Shown here: in pieces, positions 45,153-55,001 of the stretch
How positions within the stretch are numbered: the first letter of the stretch is position 1
Layout of the letters: every line of letters starts with the position of its first letter
Source of the DNA: Verrucomicrobia bacterium SCGC AAA164-M04
Lineage (GTDB): Bacteria; Verrucomicrobiota; Verrucomicrobiae; Verrucomicrobiales; Akkermansiaceae
DNA length: 64,000 bases
Assembly (NCBI GenBank): GCA_000383735.1
Contig: KB912135.1
Location: forward strand, 1 to 64,000
Reading direction: 5' to 3'
Made by a program: the position numbers and the translations under genes
The notes under the pieces: generated by a model
The model's database searches: none
The model's input: only the letters and a program-made list of their open reading frames with translations
What the model was told of the DNA's origin: nothing

Positions 45153-46841
45153 CTACCTTTTTACGGCTTCAATCCTAGTCTCAAGCAATTTAGCAGCCTT
45201 TGTTTTTTCCATTTTTTTCAAAACCCCGTAAAACCCCTCTAAGGTCGCGAGATGATTTGGACGCAAAGCGAGACCCTCACGGAAAGCGTTCTCAGCCTTC
45301 TCGAGCTTCCCTTCCTGAAGGTAAAACATCCCTAGCCTCCACTTCATCGGATAATCCACTGAAGGAGGGAGCAGATTAGAAGGACTTCCCTGCCGGTCAG
45401 AGGCAGAGCGAAACCAAGTCGCAGCCGATAGGCGAATTGCTCCATCTTGATTCTGAGCAATTAAACCACGAAGTTCTGGAACCATCATCAACAGGGTGTT
45501 CATCGCCCGCACCCAATCGGCATAACTGCTAGTCTTAGAGGCAAGCTTCTGCGTCTTCCCTAAAGCATCAACCCTGAGCAAGAACTGGTCGAAGAGAGCT
45601 TTACTGCTTTTCATGTCTTTATCAGCAATAGCCATGCGAACAGCCAAGTAGATTGCGATACAATTTCGGTAAGGCAAAGCGAATGATTTATCCTTGAACC
45701 ATTGTTCTTCTGGCAAAGTCTCAAGAAGCTTCTGTCCCTTTTTAAATGAAGCAATATCGCTTCGCCCCATCATCATGCGTGCCCCGACATTGCGACCTTC
45801 CCAGAGCAGTAATCCCGCACCACGCGAAAAAAGGCGCTCCTCTGCGATTTTAATTTCAGCGAGCTTCTTTCCAACCTGTTCCGCCATTTTTTTCTCCCCT
45901 TTCATTTCATGCAGAGTGACTAGGTAAACCTTGGCACGGATCCAGCCGTCGCAATCATAAAGACTTACCTTCTCTTCGTCCATGTAGGCTTTGTAGGAGT
46001 TAGCAGCGTCATTCGCAGCTTGAATCGCTAGAGCTGCGTTACCACAACGAGCTTCGACATGAGCCAACATAAGGTGATAGGGAGGATATTTCGGCAGCAG
46101 TTTTACCAATTTACGGGCCACTGGTAACACCTCGTTACGAAGCATTGAAACATTCAAGGGAGCTTCGGCCTGACTGCTAACCCAAAACGCCATGACCGAA
46201 AGATGTTCAGGGTGTTGTTCTAGCATCTTCTTAATACCCTCATTCGCTCTTTTTTGACCTACCAATGGTTTGCCTCCGCTATCAAAGCCATCTCTCTGGA
46301 GAAATAGGGAAAATAGACGAGCCTGAATATCGGCAGGATACTTTTCCGAGAGTGAATTAAAGGCCTGCCCTGCGGCCCTTACACCGCTGGTCAAGAGGTA
46401 ACCGGCAGCTTGTGCATATCGTTTCTCAAGATCGGACCAACCGGTTTTCTTTCCCGCGATCTCCGATTCCAGCAAATCAAGCATTCGATCGACCGCAGCT
46501 TTCCGTTCAGAGAAAAATTCATGTTGGCTTCCAGCCAAACTCATTGCAATTCCCCAATAGGCCATTAGGCACTCGGAGTCCACCTTCGCTGCCTCACAAA
46601 AGTGCCTGTAAGCTTCAAAATCCCAAGAAGCGTTCATTCGGCCAAGTCCTTGCGCAACGTGGCTAGCCGCTATTTCCGAGTTGGAAGAAATCGCCATGTG
46701 CCCCTCACCCAACGCGGCTATGACCCTCGGCTTCCCAAGTTTGATAACGACCGGGTGGATCACATCTTCCACCTTAAAATCGTCGGCAGCCAACTCAACG
46801 CAGAGCACGAAGTGAAACATCAAAAGCAAGGTTTTTCTCAC
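45153..46841 (-). CDS. Exported TPR-repeat protein
   Basis: A 562-residue protein with a signal peptide (MRKTLLLMFHFVLCVELAADD). Several TPR-like helix pairs are visible: ASHVAQGLGRMNASWDFEAY with EAAKVDSECLMAYWGIAMSL, LAHVEARCGNAALAIQAAND, and the C-terminal KLEKAENAFREGLALRPNHL. The first block is typical of secreted proteins that include a Trp- and Tyr-rich first repeat followed by long helices. It probably scaffolds other periplasmic or outer-membrane proteins. The partner is unknown. It is divergent from proC and upstream of the ABC-F gene. Confidence 0.85.
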   Translation of the reverse strand: MRKTLLLMFHFVLCVELAADDFKVEDVIHPVVIKLGKPRVIAALGEGHMAISSNSEIAASHVAQGLGRMNASWDFEAYRHFCEAAKVDSECLMAYWGIAMSLAGSQHEFFSERKAAVDRMLDLLESEIAGKKTGWSDLEKRYAQAAGYLLTSGVRAAGQAFNSLSEKYPADIQARLFSLFLQRDGFDSGGKPLVGQKRANEGIKKMLEQHPEHLSVMAFWVSSQAEAPLNVSMLRNEVLPVARKLVKLLPKYPPYHLMLAHVEARCGNAALAIQAANDAANSYKAYMDEEKVSLYDCDGWIRAKVYLVTLHEMKGEKKMAEQVGKKLAEIKIAEERLFSRGAGLLLWEGRNVGARMMMGRSDIASFKKGQKLLETLPEEQWFKDKSFALPYRNCIAIYLAVRMAIADKDMKSSKALFDQFLLRVDALGKTQKLASKTSSYADWVRAMNTLLMMVPELRGLIAQNQDGAIRLSAATWFRSASDRQGSPSNLLPPSVDYPMKWRLGMFYLQEGKLEKAENAFREGLALRPNHLATLEGFYGVLKKMEKTKAAKLLETRIEAVKR

Positions 46842-46939
46842 CCCGAAGTTCTCGGTTAATCAGACTCAGTTGGCAAACAATCAATCAGTAACAAAGACCC
46901 AGACTCGACAGCGCACCTCAATCTAGTCAAAGCTGCAGC

Positions 46940-47740
46940 ATGACCATCGGCCTCATTGGATGTGGAAAAATGGGATCCGCCCTAACATTGGGTGCGATCA
47001 AGAAAGGAGTGTTTGAGCCCCACCAAGTTTTGGCCTACGACCCTGTCCCGGAGGCTATTGCCGCGCTTGGAGACGGCATTTTAACTGCTAAATCACTAGA
47101 AGAAGTAATTCTGGAAAGTGACATCCTCCTCCTCTGTGTCAAACCCTACCAAGTCTCTGAAATTCTCGCCAAAATCCCTCCACTTGTTAAATCTTCTGAC
47201 GAACTGCTTGTGATCTCGATCGCAGCCGGGGTCAAGATTGAGACGATGGAGGAAAGTTGCAATCATCAGGCGCGGATCGTAAGAACCATGCCGAACACTC
47301 CAGCTCTCGTTGGCGAAGGTGCAGCGGCGTTTGCGTTAGGCAAGAAAGCAGCAGATGCCGATGCCGATTTTACCGAGAAGCTTTTAGGATCAATCGGAAT
47401 CGTATATCAGGTGAAGGAGTCATTACTCGACACAGTCACCGGACTTTCGGGTAGCGGACCTGCCTACGTTTACACATTTATCGAGGCTCTCGCCGACGGA
47501 GCCCTTCTCGAAGGCTTACCCCGCGATCAGGCACTCGCATTGGCAACCCAGACCGTTCTTGGAGCGGCACGCATGGTGGCGGATTCCGGCGAACACCCCA
47601 GCGTTCTTCGTGATAGAGTCACTTCCCCCGGCGGTACGACCATCGCAGGGCTCGCGGCACTTGAAGAGGGTGCCTTTCGATCTTCAGCGATTAACGCTGT
47701 AAAAGCAGCTACCAAAAAGGCCCGCGAGCTGGGACGCTAA
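46940..47740 (+). CDS. proC: Pyrroline-5-carboxylate reductase
   Basis: A 266-residue NAD(P)H enzyme for the last step of proline synthesis. The Rossmann motif is IGLIGCGKMGSAL, followed by VLAYDPVPEA, LLLCVKPYQVSEIL and the family signature MPNTPALVGEGAAAF. GLSGSGPAYVYTFIEALADGA and VTSPGGTTIAGLAALEEGAFRS close the protein. Length and motifs are standard. It lies 77 bp upstream of parA on the same strand. Confidence 0.95.
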   Translation: MTIGLIGCGKMGSALTLGAIKKGVFEPHQVLAYDPVPEAIAALGDGILTAKSLEEVILESDILLLCVKPYQVSEILAKIPPLVKSSDELLVISIAAGVKIETMEESCNHQARIVRTMPNTPALVGEGAAAFALGKKAADADADFTEKLLGSIGIVYQVKESLLDTVTGLSGSGPAYVYTFIEALADGALLEGLPRDQALALATQTVLGAARMVADSGEHPSVLRDRVTSPGGTTIAGLAALEEGAFRSSAINAVKAATKKARELGR

Positions 47741-47817
47741 GTTTCACTCCCAAAAACTGCCTTTTTTCTTTCTCTTAGTATCGCCCCAAGTCAGCTTCCC
47801 CTCAGACGTTTTTTTGA

Positions 47818-48585
47818 ATGAACATTATTGCCATTGCTAACCAGAAAGGTGGAGTGGGGAAAAGCACCACTGCGATCAACCTTTCCGGTGCCTTGGCTCA
47901 AAAGGGTAAAAAAATCCTCCTGATCGACCTTGACCCCCAAGCTAATACAACGAGTGGAATCGGCGAAGAAGCCAGCTCGACCGGTTGCCTCTACCTGCCC
48001 CTCATCGGCCAAGCCCGAATTGAAGATAAAATTATCCCAACTCGTATTAAAAACCTATCTCTCATCCCGGGTGATATGGACCTTGCCGGAGTTGAAATCG
48101 AACTCGCACAAATGCCCGATTACTTGTCCCGCCTACGGGACTTACTGGGAAAACTAGGCAAAAAACAAGATTATGACTTCATCATTCTCGATACGCCCCC
48201 TTCGCTCGGGATCCTAATGACCTCAGCGCTTGCCGCTGCAGATGAAGTTATCATTCCCTTACAATGCGAGTGGTTTGGGTTAGAAGGATTGGCCAAAATC
48301 GTTCATATCATAGACCAGATCCGAGAATCCGGATCGGGAGCCTCGGTGCAACTTGAGGGCATTCTCATGACGATGTATGACAGCCGCACCAATCTGTCTA
48401 AAGAAGTCGTTGCACAGGTTAAAAGTTTCCTCCCAAAACAACTTTATAAAACCCTTATCCCTCGGTCGATCCGTATCGGAGAAGCTCCCAGCTATGGCCT
48501 TACTATTTTCGAACACGATCCGAATGGGGCCGGCGCTAAGGCTTATGAAAAGCTCGCTAGGGAGTTTTTAGCGCGAAGAAAATAA
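47818..48585 (+). CDS. parA: ParA/Soj-type chromosome-partition ATPase
   Basis: A 255-residue deviant-Walker ATPase. It begins MNIIAIANQKGGVGKSTTAIN with the two-lysine Walker A. LLIDLDPQANTTSGIG, FIILDTPPSLGILMTSALAAADEVIIPLQCEWFGLEG and the C-terminal RIGEAPSYGLTIFEHDPNG are typical of chromosomal ParA (Soj). ParB normally follows; here the next gene is mreB, 162 bp away, and no parS-like TGTTTCACGTGAAACA was noticed. A short IR (TTTTGC AATA GCAAAA) lies in that gap. It may work with a ParB encoded elsewhere. Confidence 0.95.
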   Translation: MNIIAIANQKGGVGKSTTAINLSGALAQKGKKILLIDLDPQANTTSGIGEEASSTGCLYLPLIGQARIEDKIIPTRIKNLSLIPGDMDLAGVEIELAQMPDYLSRLRDLLGKLGKKQDYDFIILDTPPSLGILMTSALAAADEVIIPLQCEWFGLEGLAKIVHIIDQIRESGSGASVQLEGILMTMYDSRTNLSKEVVAQVKSFLPKQLYKTLIPRSIRIGEAPSYGLTIFEHDPNGAGAKAYEKLAREFLARRK

Positions 48586-48747
48586 GGATCTCGTGATGTT
48601 TTGCAATAGCAAAATAAATTAGTGACAAGGATGCTGCTTGACCATTCTAGGCTCTCTCTCCATCGTCCCTGCCTGCAGTGCGAGTTATTTTTTGTAACTC
48701 TGTGATCCCTTTACCCAAACAACCTCTTTCCCAACCTAACTCCTTCT

Positions 48748-49800
48748 ATGTCAGTGTTTGCACGACTTTTTGGCCTCCTGTCGAACGATATCGGAATTGA
48801 TCTCGGCACAGCCAACACCCTTGTCAATGTCAAGGATCACGGAATTGTATTACGAGAACCATCTGTGGTTGCTGTAAAAGCCGGTACAAACGAAGTCCTT
48901 GCGGTTGGAGATGATGCCAAACGCATGCTCGGCCGTACTCCAGGTAATATCGTCGCAATCCGCCCTCTGAAGGATGGCGTCATCGCAGACTTCGAGGTCA
49001 CTGAGGCAATGCTTCGCCACTTCATCAAAAAGGTGAGCAGCAAACGACGAAGCCACCCGCGCGTAGTCATCGCTATCCCATCAGGCATCACCGAGGTCGA
49101 ACGTCGCGCTGTTAAGGAATCTGCCGAACAGGCCGGGGCTAGGGAGGTATACCTCATTGAAGAACCAATGGCAGCAGCGATCGGAGTAGGACTGCCTGTT
49201 CAGGACCCGTCCGGAAATATGATCGTCGATATTGGCGGTGGGACGACCGAAGTCGCGCTCATTTCCCTCTCTGGCATTGTATACGCTCGCAGCGTCCGCA
49301 CTGCCGGTGATGACCTCGACGAATCAATCATTTCCTACATGAAACGGGGCTATAACCTGATGATTGGTGAACGCACTGCCGAGGATATCAAAATCCGAAT
49401 AGGATCAGCCCATACTCTCCCCAAAGAATCCTCCATGGAGGTCAAGGGGCGTGACCTCGTCTCTGGCCTACCGAAAACAATCACGATCACCTCGCAGGAA
49501 ATTCGTGAAGCCATGGCTGACCCGCTTACCACCATTGTCGATGCAGTTCGCACCACTCTAGAACGCTGCCCACCCGAACTTGCTGCCGACCTTGTTGACC
49601 GCGGACTTGTTCTCGCTGGAGGAGGAGCTCTCCTTCGCGGACTTGATAAGCGACTTCGTGAGGAAACCGGGCTTCCAGTCCACGTCGCAGAGGATCCCCT
49701 GAGCGCCGTTGCCGAAGGAACCGGAAAAGTCCTTCAGGAAATCACCTTCCTGAAACGTGTCACCAATTCCGACAATGATAAATCCGGATTCCGGAGATGA
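48748..49800 (+). CDS. mreB: Rod shape-determining protein MreB
   Basis: A 350-residue bacterial actin. It begins [22 protein letters not shown] with the phosphate-1 loop. Further blocks are [64 protein letters not shown] (phosphate-2) and [22 protein letters not shown]. MreB filaments steer lateral wall synthesis. It heads a cluster with mreC (4-bp overlap), mreD, PBP2 and RNase G, the classical cell-elongation order. Confidence 0.97.
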   Translation: MSVFARLFGLLSNDIGIDLGTANTLVNVKDHGIVLREPSVVAVKAGTNEVLAVGDDAKRMLGRTPGNIVAIRPLKDGVIADFEVTEAMLRHFIKKVSSKRRSHPRVVIAIPSGITEVERRAVKESAEQAGAREVYLIEEPMAAAIGVGLPVQDPSGNMIVDIGGGTTEVALISLSGIVYARSVRTAGDDLDESIISYMKRGYNLMIGERTAEDIKIRIGSAHTLPKESSMEVKGRDLVSGLPKTITITSQEIREAMADPLTTIVDAVRTTLERCPPELAADLVDRGLVLAGGGALLRGLDKRLREETGLPVHVAEDPLSAVAEGTGKVLQEITFLKRVTNSDNDKSGFRR

Positions 49801-50621
49801 AGCCTCTCAATTTCCTAGCTCTTATCCTCTTTGTGGCGGGGCTCGTATGGGTTTTTACGCTAAGCGAAAAATCTGTGCGCCATATTCAGCGTTCCTACTA
49901 CTCGGCAATCTCCCCACTCATATCAAAAGGGAGTGAAACCGAAGCATTCGCTAATAAATTTCTAGAAGAAGTCGAACACTCCGCAGATCTTGAAAAACGG
50001 GTCGAACAAGTGATCGAAGAACGTGATCGCTTTAAGCTTATAGCCGGACGGGTGCGCGAACTTGAGGCGGAAAATAATCAGCTCCGAAATGCGCTCGATT
50101 TTAAAAAGAAGACCCAATTTGATGTGGTTGCAGCCCGCGTCATTCGAAAACAACCTCAGATGTGGGGTAAAACTATAGAGATCGATCGTGGAACCGATGA
50201 CGGGTTCGAAGCCGATCCTGAATTTGACCTTTGTGTCCTCGCCTCAAACGGCGGCTTAGTGGGCCGCCTCCAGCTTTCTGGCGAGCAAATTTCATCAGTG
50301 CTTCTGATCACCGACGAGATCTCGCAAGTCTCGGCGAAAGTCGAGGGCACTAGCGAGGTCGGCATCATTGTAGGCCGACAAACCACCTTTGGCCAGACGC
50401 CTCGTTTGCGGCTGCGCTATCTCTCTAAGACCGCCATCCTCCAAAAGGGAATGAAGGTCTACACCGATGGGCGGGGGAAGTTGTTTCCTCCAAACATTCC
50501 TATCGGAACTATCGAAGACTTTGAAGTAGGCCCCGTATACGGCGAGGCGGAAATCAAACCAGCGGTTGACTTCACCAACCTAAAAAACGTCTTCGTCATT
50601 ACCGAATCACCCGGTGATTAA
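49797..50621 (+). CDS. mreC: Rod shape-determining protein MreC
   Basis: A 274-residue bitopic protein. One N-terminal membrane helix ([17 protein letters not shown]) is followed by a coiled coil (about 60-100, [35 protein letters not shown] in part). The periplasmic beta domain contains [48 protein letters not shown] and the C-terminal [13 protein letters not shown]. It links MreB to PBP2. The start overlaps the mreB stop by 4 bp. Confidence 0.93.
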   Translation: MKPLNFLALILFVAGLVWVFTLSEKSVRHIQRSYYSAISPLISKGSETEAFANKFLEEVEHSADLEKRVEQVIEERDRFKLIAGRVRELEAENNQLRNALDFKKKTQFDVVAARVIRKQPQMWGKTIEIDRGTDDGFEADPEFDLCVLASNGGLVGRLQLSGEQISSVLLITDEISQVSAKVEGTSEVGIIVGRQTTFGQTPRLRLRYLSKTAILQKGMKVYTDGRGKLFPPNIPIGTIEDFEVGPVYGEAEIKPAVDFTNLKNVFVITESPGD

Positions 50622-50630
50622 GACCAAGAC

Positions 50631-51191
50631 ATGTTGCTATACTCCATAAGCCTAATCGGACTCCTTCTCCTGAGCTGTATTGTTCAGCAGTTTCTTCCGT
50701 CTGTCTCCTCATGGTATGACGCTCGTTTTCTCATCCTCCCCCTAATCGTCCTCTGCGGATCAGTCACAGTCTCAACCGGTATTATGCTGATCCTCGCTTA
50801 TCTCGGAGGATTTCTATGGGATGCTCAACAAATCCTTTCTGTCACGCAAGGCGACCCCTTCGTATATCAAAATTCACCAGATTCTCTGAAATTTGGCTAC
50901 TCTGTAGTACTCTACACTTTGATGGGATTTCTAATGCAGGGAATCAGACCAATTTTCCGGGAAGGCAAATGGTATCTTTCCGCTATACTCGCAGGAGTTG
51001 CGATTTTTCTTTATCTCTTTGTGGAATATCTTCTCCGTGGGTTTGTCGGTGGTGGATTCCACAAAAATGACGGTATGATCCAACAAATTTGGGCGAGCTC
51101 GGTCCTCACGATGTTACTTTCCCCCCTTATATTTTGGATTCTATTTCGCGTTGCAGACCTTTGCGGTCACACCATCCGATACAAAAAATAG
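50631..51191 (+). CDS. mreD: Rod shape-determining protein MreD-like
   Basis: A 186-residue integral membrane protein with about five or six hydrophobic helices (ISLIGLLLLSCIVQQFLPSV at the start, FLILPLIVLCGSVTVSTGIM next). It is assigned mainly by its place between mreC and the PBP2 gene; MreD sequences are poorly conserved. The N-terminal helix and length fit. The gap to mreC is 9 bp, and PBP2 starts 4 bp after its stop. Confidence 0.82.
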   Translation: MLLYSISLIGLLLLSCIVQQFLPSVSSWYDARFLILPLIVLCGSVTVSTGIMLILAYLGGFLWDAQQILSVTQGDPFVYQNSPDSLKFGYSVVLYTLMGFLMQGIRPIFREGKWYLSAILAGVAIFLYLFVEYLLRGFVGGGFHKNDGMIQQIWASSVLTMLLSPLIFWILFRVADLCGHTIRYKK

Positions 51192-51195
51192 TCAT

Positions 51196-53352
51196 ATGGA
51201 ACCAAAGTATCGCATAAGGCTCTTTTTGCTCACCGCCCTCATTCTAATGGGGTGTGGCACTCTTCTCTCGCGACTTTACGAATTTCAAATCGACCGCCGA
51301 GCCCAGTTCGTCGCCAAGATTCCTATCACTCACACCGTAGAAATTCGCGAACCGGGAGCTCGTGGCCGTATCGTCGATCGCAACGGCGTAGTTCTCGCCC
51401 GCAATCGGAGATCCTATGAAATTGCTTTTAATCTCGAAGACATTTACGTCGGCTACACGGAATATAAAAAATCTCTAACTGATGAAAACGAAAACCAGGA
51501 GCAGAACGAAAACCCACCACTGATCGAAATTGAAAGAAAGGCTCCAGACGATGAAATGATCGTCGAAGCCGTCCGCGAATGGGTGATACCTCAACTTGAA
51601 TTATTTGGCCTCACGGGCCAACGATACACAAGGGACATCGGAACTCACTACAAGACCTATCGTGGCCTTGTTCCCTATCGCTACCGGCAAGATCTGACGC
51701 CAGACCAGTTTGCAAAAATTGCGGTCCGCAGTCACGAAATTCCCGGTGTGGAAGTTCGAGTCATGCCCCGTCGTGTTTATCCATACGGGGCCCTTGCCGG
51801 ACACATTATCGGCTACGTCAAACAGTGGGCGAAAGGAGACATTCCTGACGAATATCGAGGAAAGAAAAATAAAAACAGACACTTCCAAGGAGATGCCAAA
51901 GGTCTGACTGGCGTAGAATTTACAACAGATGAATTTTTAAGGGGAGAGGCCGGAAAACGAATCCTAGTTCGCAATGAAAGAAACAAGGTCATCGCAACTG
52001 AAGACTACCAACCCGCCCGTGAGGGCGCCGAGGTACAACTCACGATCGACAGCCGCATCCAACTGATCGTTGCAAACGTCATGCGCCTCATTGGACGTGG
52101 TGCCGCCGTGGTAATGGATCCAAATACGGGCGAAGTTCTCGCCATGGTTTCCGTCCCGAACTTCGATCCTAACGACTTCATACCCGCAATCACGGAGGCT
52201 CGCTTCGCAGAGTACAATACAAATCGGGCACGCCCTCTCATAAACCGCGCAATCGGGCGCTACATCCCGGGCTCAACCTTTAAGCTTCCCACCGCAATCG
52301 CCGCGGCCTGCCACGAGAAGACAAATTTCTGGCACAACTGCCTCGGATTCAGCCAATTTGGAAATACAAAGATTCGCTGCTGGAAAACATATGGACATGG
52401 CTCCCTCAGCCTGATCGATTCCATCCAACGGTCCTGCAATCCCTATTTTATGTCACTTGCGGGAACCCTAGGTTCCAAAGCTATGGTAAACACATTCGAG
52501 CTGGTGGGCTTTGGCAAAAGATCCGGTATCCTACTCCCCTCCGAAGACCCCGGATTCCTCCCTGGAAGTGACACTTGGAGACGTAAATATCCGGGAGCAT
52601 CAATGACCCGAGCAACTCTTGCGCAATTTGCAATTGGCCAGAGTCAATCCCTTGCCACCCCGCTTCAAGTCTGCTCCGTCGCCGCGACAATCGCTAACGG
52701 AGGGAAATACTACCAACCTCGTATCGTTCGCCGGATTCTTGGCGAAAATCCAAATGGAGAGGCGCAAGTCATCAAAGAAAATATTCCAATCGTCAAAACG
52801 AACCTAATCGATGAAGGCGTCACTAGAGCTGAAATGGACATGATCAGACTAGGAATGTGGAAAGCTGTTAATGAGCTAGGGGGAACCGCCACTAAGGTTG
52901 CTCTAGAAGATGTTTTTGTTGCCGCAAAAACAGGAACAGCTCAGACAGGCAAGACGAACATTGAACACACCCACAATGCCTGGACCACTTCCTTTGCACC
53001 ATTCGAAAAACCTCGCTACGCCATCTGTGTGATGGTTGAGAACGGTAAAAGTGGTGGCGCAGTCGCCGGAGTTCTTTCCCAAAGAATCTATCGCGAAATC
53101 TTCAATATGGAGGCCGGATTAAAGATGCGAATTACCCACCTCGGGACCTATGCCGGAAACTTTGACCCTTTCGAGGAAATTGAAATTCCCGAAGGCGAAA
53201 TCTATTCTTTGACTGATAATAATGAGGGTGAGACCGGCGATGAAATCGACGACGTTCTTCTTCCACAGGAACGACCTGCCTTAATCACCCCAAATGAAAA
53301 TCTTCTCCCATCAATCGCGCCGACTCCTGATCGAGAAGCGGAAAGCAACTAA
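51196..53352 (+). CDS. mrdA: Penicillin-binding protein 2 (elongasome transpeptidase)
   Basis: A 718-residue class-B PBP, started at ATG 51196 because the upstream in-frame ATG lies inside mreD. An N-terminal membrane helix (LFLLTALILMGCGTLL) is followed by the dimerisation/pedestal region, with PGARGRIVDRNGVVLARN and the long charged insert DENENQEQNENPP (near 95-115). The transpeptidase has SxxK in PGSTFKLPTA, SxN in QRSCNPYF and KTG in AAKTGTAQTG. It crosslinks lateral wall with MreBCD. RodA, the usual glycosyltransferase partner, does not follow; RNase G does. Confidence 0.94.
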   Translation: MEPKYRIRLFLLTALILMGCGTLLSRLYEFQIDRRAQFVAKIPITHTVEIREPGARGRIVDRNGVVLARNRRSYEIAFNLEDIYVGYTEYKKSLTDENENQEQNENPPLIEIERKAPDDEMIVEAVREWVIPQLELFGLTGQRYTRDIGTHYKTYRGLVPYRYRQDLTPDQFAKIAVRSHEIPGVEVRVMPRRVYPYGALAGHIIGYVKQWAKGDIPDEYRGKKNKNRHFQGDAKGLTGVEFTTDEFLRGEAGKRILVRNERNKVIATEDYQPAREGAEVQLTIDSRIQLIVANVMRLIGRGAAVVMDPNTGEVLAMVSVPNFDPNDFIPAITEARFAEYNTNRARPLINRAIGRYIPGSTFKLPTAIAAACHEKTNFWHNCLGFSQFGNTKIRCWKTYGHGSLSLIDSIQRSCNPYFMSLAGTLGSKAMVNTFELVGFGKRSGILLPSEDPGFLPGSDTWRRKYPGASMTRATLAQFAIGQSQSLATPLQVCSVAATIANGGKYYQPRIVRRILGENPNGEAQVIKENIPIVKTNLIDEGVTRAEMDMIRLGMWKAVNELGGTATKVALEDVFVAAKTGTAQTGKTNIEHTHNAWTTSFAPFEKPRYAICVMVENGKSGGAVAGVLSQRIYREIFNMEAGLKMRITHLGTYAGNFDPFEEIEIPEGEIYSLTDNNEGETGDEIDDVLLPQERPALITPNENLLPSIAPTPDREAESN

Positions 53353-53390
53353 TCAACCAAAATTTTAATCTTATAAACTAATTTAATCAT

Positions 53391-54983
53391 ATGATCCAAA
53401 AAATCAAAAACGCACTTGGCCTAACCAGTGTTGACCCTCGCGAAGGGCGCACCATCATTGTCAACTCAGAAACACTTGAACGTCGGACCGCCCTTCTTGA
53501 GGATGGTGTCCTTGAAGAATACAATGTCGAACGTAATGGCGATGACAACATCGTCGGCGGAATCTTCAAGGGCCGTGTCAAAAATATCGAACAAGGCCTA
53601 AAAGCGATGTTTGTTGATATTGGCCTAGATAAAAATGCCTTCCTTCACTTTTGGGATGCTATCCCAGCCGCACTCGATGGGGGGCTCGAAGAAATCCGTC
53701 GTGAAGGACGGCCACAAAAAAAACAAAAGAAAATCACGTCTAAGGACATCCCAAGCATTTACCCAGTCGGTTCAGAAATCATGATTCAGGTCTCGAAAGG
53801 TGCAATCGGCAACAAGGGGCCGAGGGTGACGACTAACATCTCACTTGCGGGTCGTTATCTCGTGCTGATGCCTTATTCCGATCAATTCGGCATCTCGCGA
53901 CGCATTGACGATCCGAAGGAGCGACAACGCCTTCGCAAAATCATGCAGCGCCTAAGTGTTCCTGACGGCATGGGCATCATTATGCGCACAGTCGCCACCA
54001 GCACCCGCGCTCGCCATTTCGTCCGTGACCTTGCCATGCTCCTAGAACAATGGGAACAGGTCGAGGATATCAGAAATAACAAAAGCGCTCCGGCTTGCTG
54101 TTTCCGAGAACCGGATCTCGTGGAAGGCACCGCCACAAATTTCCTCACAGATGAAGTTGATAAGATTATTTGTGATGACGAAAAAACGACCGCACACATT
54201 CGCGAGATTGCCGCCAAGGTCTCGCGTCGAGCCAAGCGTAAGATTCACTACCTTTACTCCAAACAAACTATTTTTGAACGATTCGGCATTCAGAAGCAGA
54301 TTGACGAGGCCTTCATGCGCCAAGTTTGGCTCCCCTGTGGTGGCTACATCGTCATTGATGAGACCGAAGCCCTTATTTCTGTCGACGTTAATACCGGGCG
54401 AAACCGGGGATCAAAAGACGTTGATAAGGTCCTTCTTCAAACAAATATTGAAGCCGCCGAAGAAGTCGCCCGGCAACTGAGACTTCGTAATATTGGAGGC
54501 CTTGTTGTGGTCGATTTTATTGATATGCGACATCGCCGCGACCAGCAAGCGGTCTATCGAGCGATGAAGGAGCGGCTCAAACGGGACAAGGCAAAAACCC
54601 AGGTCCTCCAGATTTCATCTGTTGGACTCATGGAAATGACACGTCAACGATTGAACGAGAGCCTTCTCGACTCAACTCTCGAGCCCTGCACCTATTGTCA
54701 AGGGCGAGCTCGGATTAAGACGACCATGTCCATGAGTATCGAAATCCAACGTCGCCTCAATACCGTGATTCAACGACAGAAGGAAAATGACGAAGACGGA
54801 GATCTGATTGTTATGGTCAATACCGATGTTTTAAATCGCTTTAAGTCCGAGGATTCTAAGATCCTCATGGAACTAGAACGCTCACATAGCGGGCGACTGA
54901 TTTTCAGGAGCGACGCTAATCTTCACAGGGAGCGTTTCGCAATCATTGACGCCAAATCTGAAAAGCCTATTGTTCAGTATTAA
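53391..54983 (+). CDS. rng: Ribonuclease G/E family endoribonuclease
   Basis: A 530-residue RNase G. It begins with the S1 domain (residues about 35-130, GGIFKGRVKNIEQGLKAMFVDIGLDKNAFLHF), including a Lys-rich insert near QKKQKKIT. Catalytic Asp blocks are LISVDVNTGRNRG and GGLVVVDFIDMRHRRDQ. The zinc-link cysteines CTYCQGR follow. There is no long RNase E scaffold tail. RNase G/E starts decay and processing of mRNA and rRNA. Its location after mreBCD/PBP2 matches the classical mre-rng arrangement of other bacteria. Confidence 0.95.
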   Translation: MIQKIKNALGLTSVDPREGRTIIVNSETLERRTALLEDGVLEEYNVERNGDDNIVGGIFKGRVKNIEQGLKAMFVDIGLDKNAFLHFWDAIPAALDGGLEEIRREGRPQKKQKKITSKDIPSIYPVGSEIMIQVSKGAIGNKGPRVTTNISLAGRYLVLMPYSDQFGISRRIDDPKERQRLRKIMQRLSVPDGMGIIMRTVATSTRARHFVRDLAMLLEQWEQVEDIRNNKSAPACCFREPDLVEGTATNFLTDEVDKIICDDEKTTAHIREIAAKVSRRAKRKIHYLYSKQTIFERFGIQKQIDEAFMRQVWLPCGGYIVIDETEALISVDVNTGRNRGSKDVDKVLLQTNIEAAEEVARQLRLRNIGGLVVVDFIDMRHRRDQQAVYRAMKERLKRDKAKTQVLQISSVGLMEMTRQRLNESLLDSTLEPCTYCQGRARIKTTMSMSIEIQRRLNTVIQRQKENDEDGDLIVMVNTDVLNRFKSEDSKILMELERSHSGRLIFRSDANLHRERFAIIDAKSEKPIVQY

Positions 54984-55001
54984 CCTTTGCTTTCTCTCAA
55001 A

